A DNA stretch of 5,163 nucleotides from Pseudomonadota bacterium (GTDB lineage: Bacteria; Pseudomonadota; Gammaproteobacteria; Xanthomonadales; Xanthomonadaceae). Shown piece by piece: positions 4,211 to 5,163 of the stretch. The position numbers and the translations under genes are program-made. Location: NCBI GenBank assembly GCA_023430045.1, contig JAEZCF010000004.1:1-5163 (forward strand), written 5' to 3'. How positions within the stretch are numbered: the stretch's first letter is position 1; each line of letters begins with the position of its first letter. Below the pieces are notes generated by a model that was not told the DNA's origin, did no database searches, and saw only the letters and a program-made list of their open reading frames with translations.

Positions 4211-5163
4211 TCAACTGCGTCCGTAAGTATCCTCGAAACGCACGATGTCGTCCTCGCCGAGATAGCTGCCGGACTGCACTTCGATCAGTTCCAGCGGCAG
4301 CCGGCCCGGATTACGCAGGCGGTGGGTAACGCCCAGCGGAATATAGGTGCTCTGGTTCTCGCTGAGCAGGATCACTTCATCGCCACGGGTGACTTCGGCG
4401 GTGCCGCTGACCACGATCCAGTGTTCGGCGCGGTGGTGGTGCATCTGCAGGCTCAGGATACCGCCTGGCTTGACGGTGATGCGCTTGACCTGGAAACGCG
4501 CGCCATTGTCGATCGAATCGTAGGCGCCCCACGGGCGGTACACCTTGCGATGCCAGGTGGCCTCGCTGCGGCCTTCGGCCTTCAACCGTGCGACCACTGC
4601 CTTTACTTCCTGCATGCGGTCGCCCTTGCCGACCAGCACGGCATCATCGGTTTCGACCACGATCACGTCGTCCAGCCCGACCATCGCCACCAGGCGTTCG
4701 CCGTAGGCGTAGGTGTTGCGGCAGTCGATGGCGATGACATCGCCCTGGTGCGCGTTGCCGTCGCCATCCTGCTGCGAGACATCGCGCAGCGCGGTCCATG
4801 AACCGACGTCGTTCCAGCCGGCATCCAGCGGTACGACCACCGCGTCGGCGGTCTTTTCCATCACCGCGTAGTCGATGGAGTCCGCCGGCACGGTGGCGAA
4901 AGCATCCTTGTCCAGGCGGGTGAAATCGGCGTCGCGGCGTGCCTTGTCCCAGGCATTGCGGCTGGCCGCCAGCATGTCCGGCTGGAAACGTTCCAGCTCC
5001 TGCAGGTAGCGCGAGGCCTTGAACAGAAACATGCCACTGTTCCAGTAATACTGGCCGCTGGCCACGTAGTCCGTGGCGGTCGCCAGGTCAGGCTTTTCGA
5101 CAAAGCGTTCGACCGCGCGTGCACCTTCGCCGGGCGCGGCCTTGATATAGCCGTATCCGGTTT
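4211..5163 (-). CDS. xanB: Mannose-1-P guanylyltransferase / mannose-6-P isomerase, 3' part
   Basis: A type II bifunctional enzyme (XanB; ManC / AlgA elsewhere) that makes mannose-6-P from fructose-6-P and GDP-mannose from mannose-1-P plus GTP, feeding surface polysaccharide synthesis in the cytoplasm. The last 316 residues are visible and the frame runs off the right edge. Family members have about 470 residues, so roughly 150 are missing, including the N-terminal nucleotide-binding signature. In fragment numbering, the guanylyltransferase part shows TGYGYI (1-6), FVEKPD (20-25), YYWNSGMFLF (38-47) and DAGWNDVGSW (113-122). The C-terminal isomerase cupin shows YRPWGAYDSI (208-217), the metal-binding LSLQMHHHRAEHW (236-248; likely ligands Q239, H241, E246), GVTHRLRNPG (277-286; H280) and the family ending VRFEDTYGR. 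An internal GTG (in-frame, 5063-5065) is not the start. All visible key residues are present. Confidence 0.96.
   Translation of the reverse strand, partial: TGYGYIKAAPGEGARAVERFVEKPDLATATDYVASGQYYWNSGMFLFKASRYLQELERFQPDMLAASRNAWDKARRDADFTRLDKDAFATVPADSIDYAVMEKTADAVVVPLDAGWNDVGSWTALRDVSQQDGDGNAHQGDVIAIDCRNTYAYGERLVAMVGLDDVIVVETDDAVLVGKGDRMQEVKAVVARLKAEGRSEATWHRKVYRPWGAYDSIDNGARFQVKRITVKPGGILSLQMHHHRAEHWIVVSGTAEVTRGDEVILLSENQSTYIPLGVTHRLRNPGRLPLELIEVQSGSYLGEDDIVRFEDTYGRS

Noticed and set aside
4205..4801. Plus-strand 198-residue frame opposite xanB
   Set aside because: It is the antisense shadow of a well-conserved enzyme gene; long antisense frames are expected in GC-rich DNA.

Overview
The window looks like chromosome from Stenotrophomonas, probably S. 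maltophilia or a close relative. The base composition is high in G+C. Eight copies of a short imperfect palindrome headed by GTAG are scattered between the genes; these match the SMAG family of REP-like elements known from S. maltophilia. The bifunctional mannose-phosphate enzyme at the right edge is of the Xanthomonadaceae XanB / ManC / AlgA type. The species assignment is inference from these signals.

Layout, left to right. A MarC-family integral membrane protein (59-724, minus) lies downstream of an outer-membrane beta-barrel protein (862-1548, minus). Two SMAG copies fill the gap between them, so they may share a transcript or be separated by it. A leader with stem-loops precedes the barrel gene, followed by a cluster of four SMAG copies (1668-1803). 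Next is a run of very small minus-strand genes: a 49-residue single-span membrane peptide (2317-2466), then two tandem paralogous small proteins (2082-2255 and 1807-1986). The 282 bases upstream of this run carry two dyad-symmetric sites that share a CGTCA half-site. Further right, an 80-residue membrane protein (2799-3041, minus) ends just before its own terminator-like hairpin.

About 650 bases follow in which I can support no gene. Then comes a 138-residue hypothetical soluble protein (3696-4112, plus), whose stop codon is part of a SMAG head. It converges on the 3' part of xanB (4211 to the right edge, minus), which has a good intrinsic terminator at 4161-4185. XanB supplies GDP-mannose for surface polysaccharide; the window cuts off its first third.

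The conserved genes are the MarC-type protein, the barrel protein and XanB. The accessory-looking middle (about 1800-3700) holds the most interesting material: the tandem small paralogs, the unlisted membrane peptide and the paired dyads. Whether these form one system is a hypothesis, not a demonstration.
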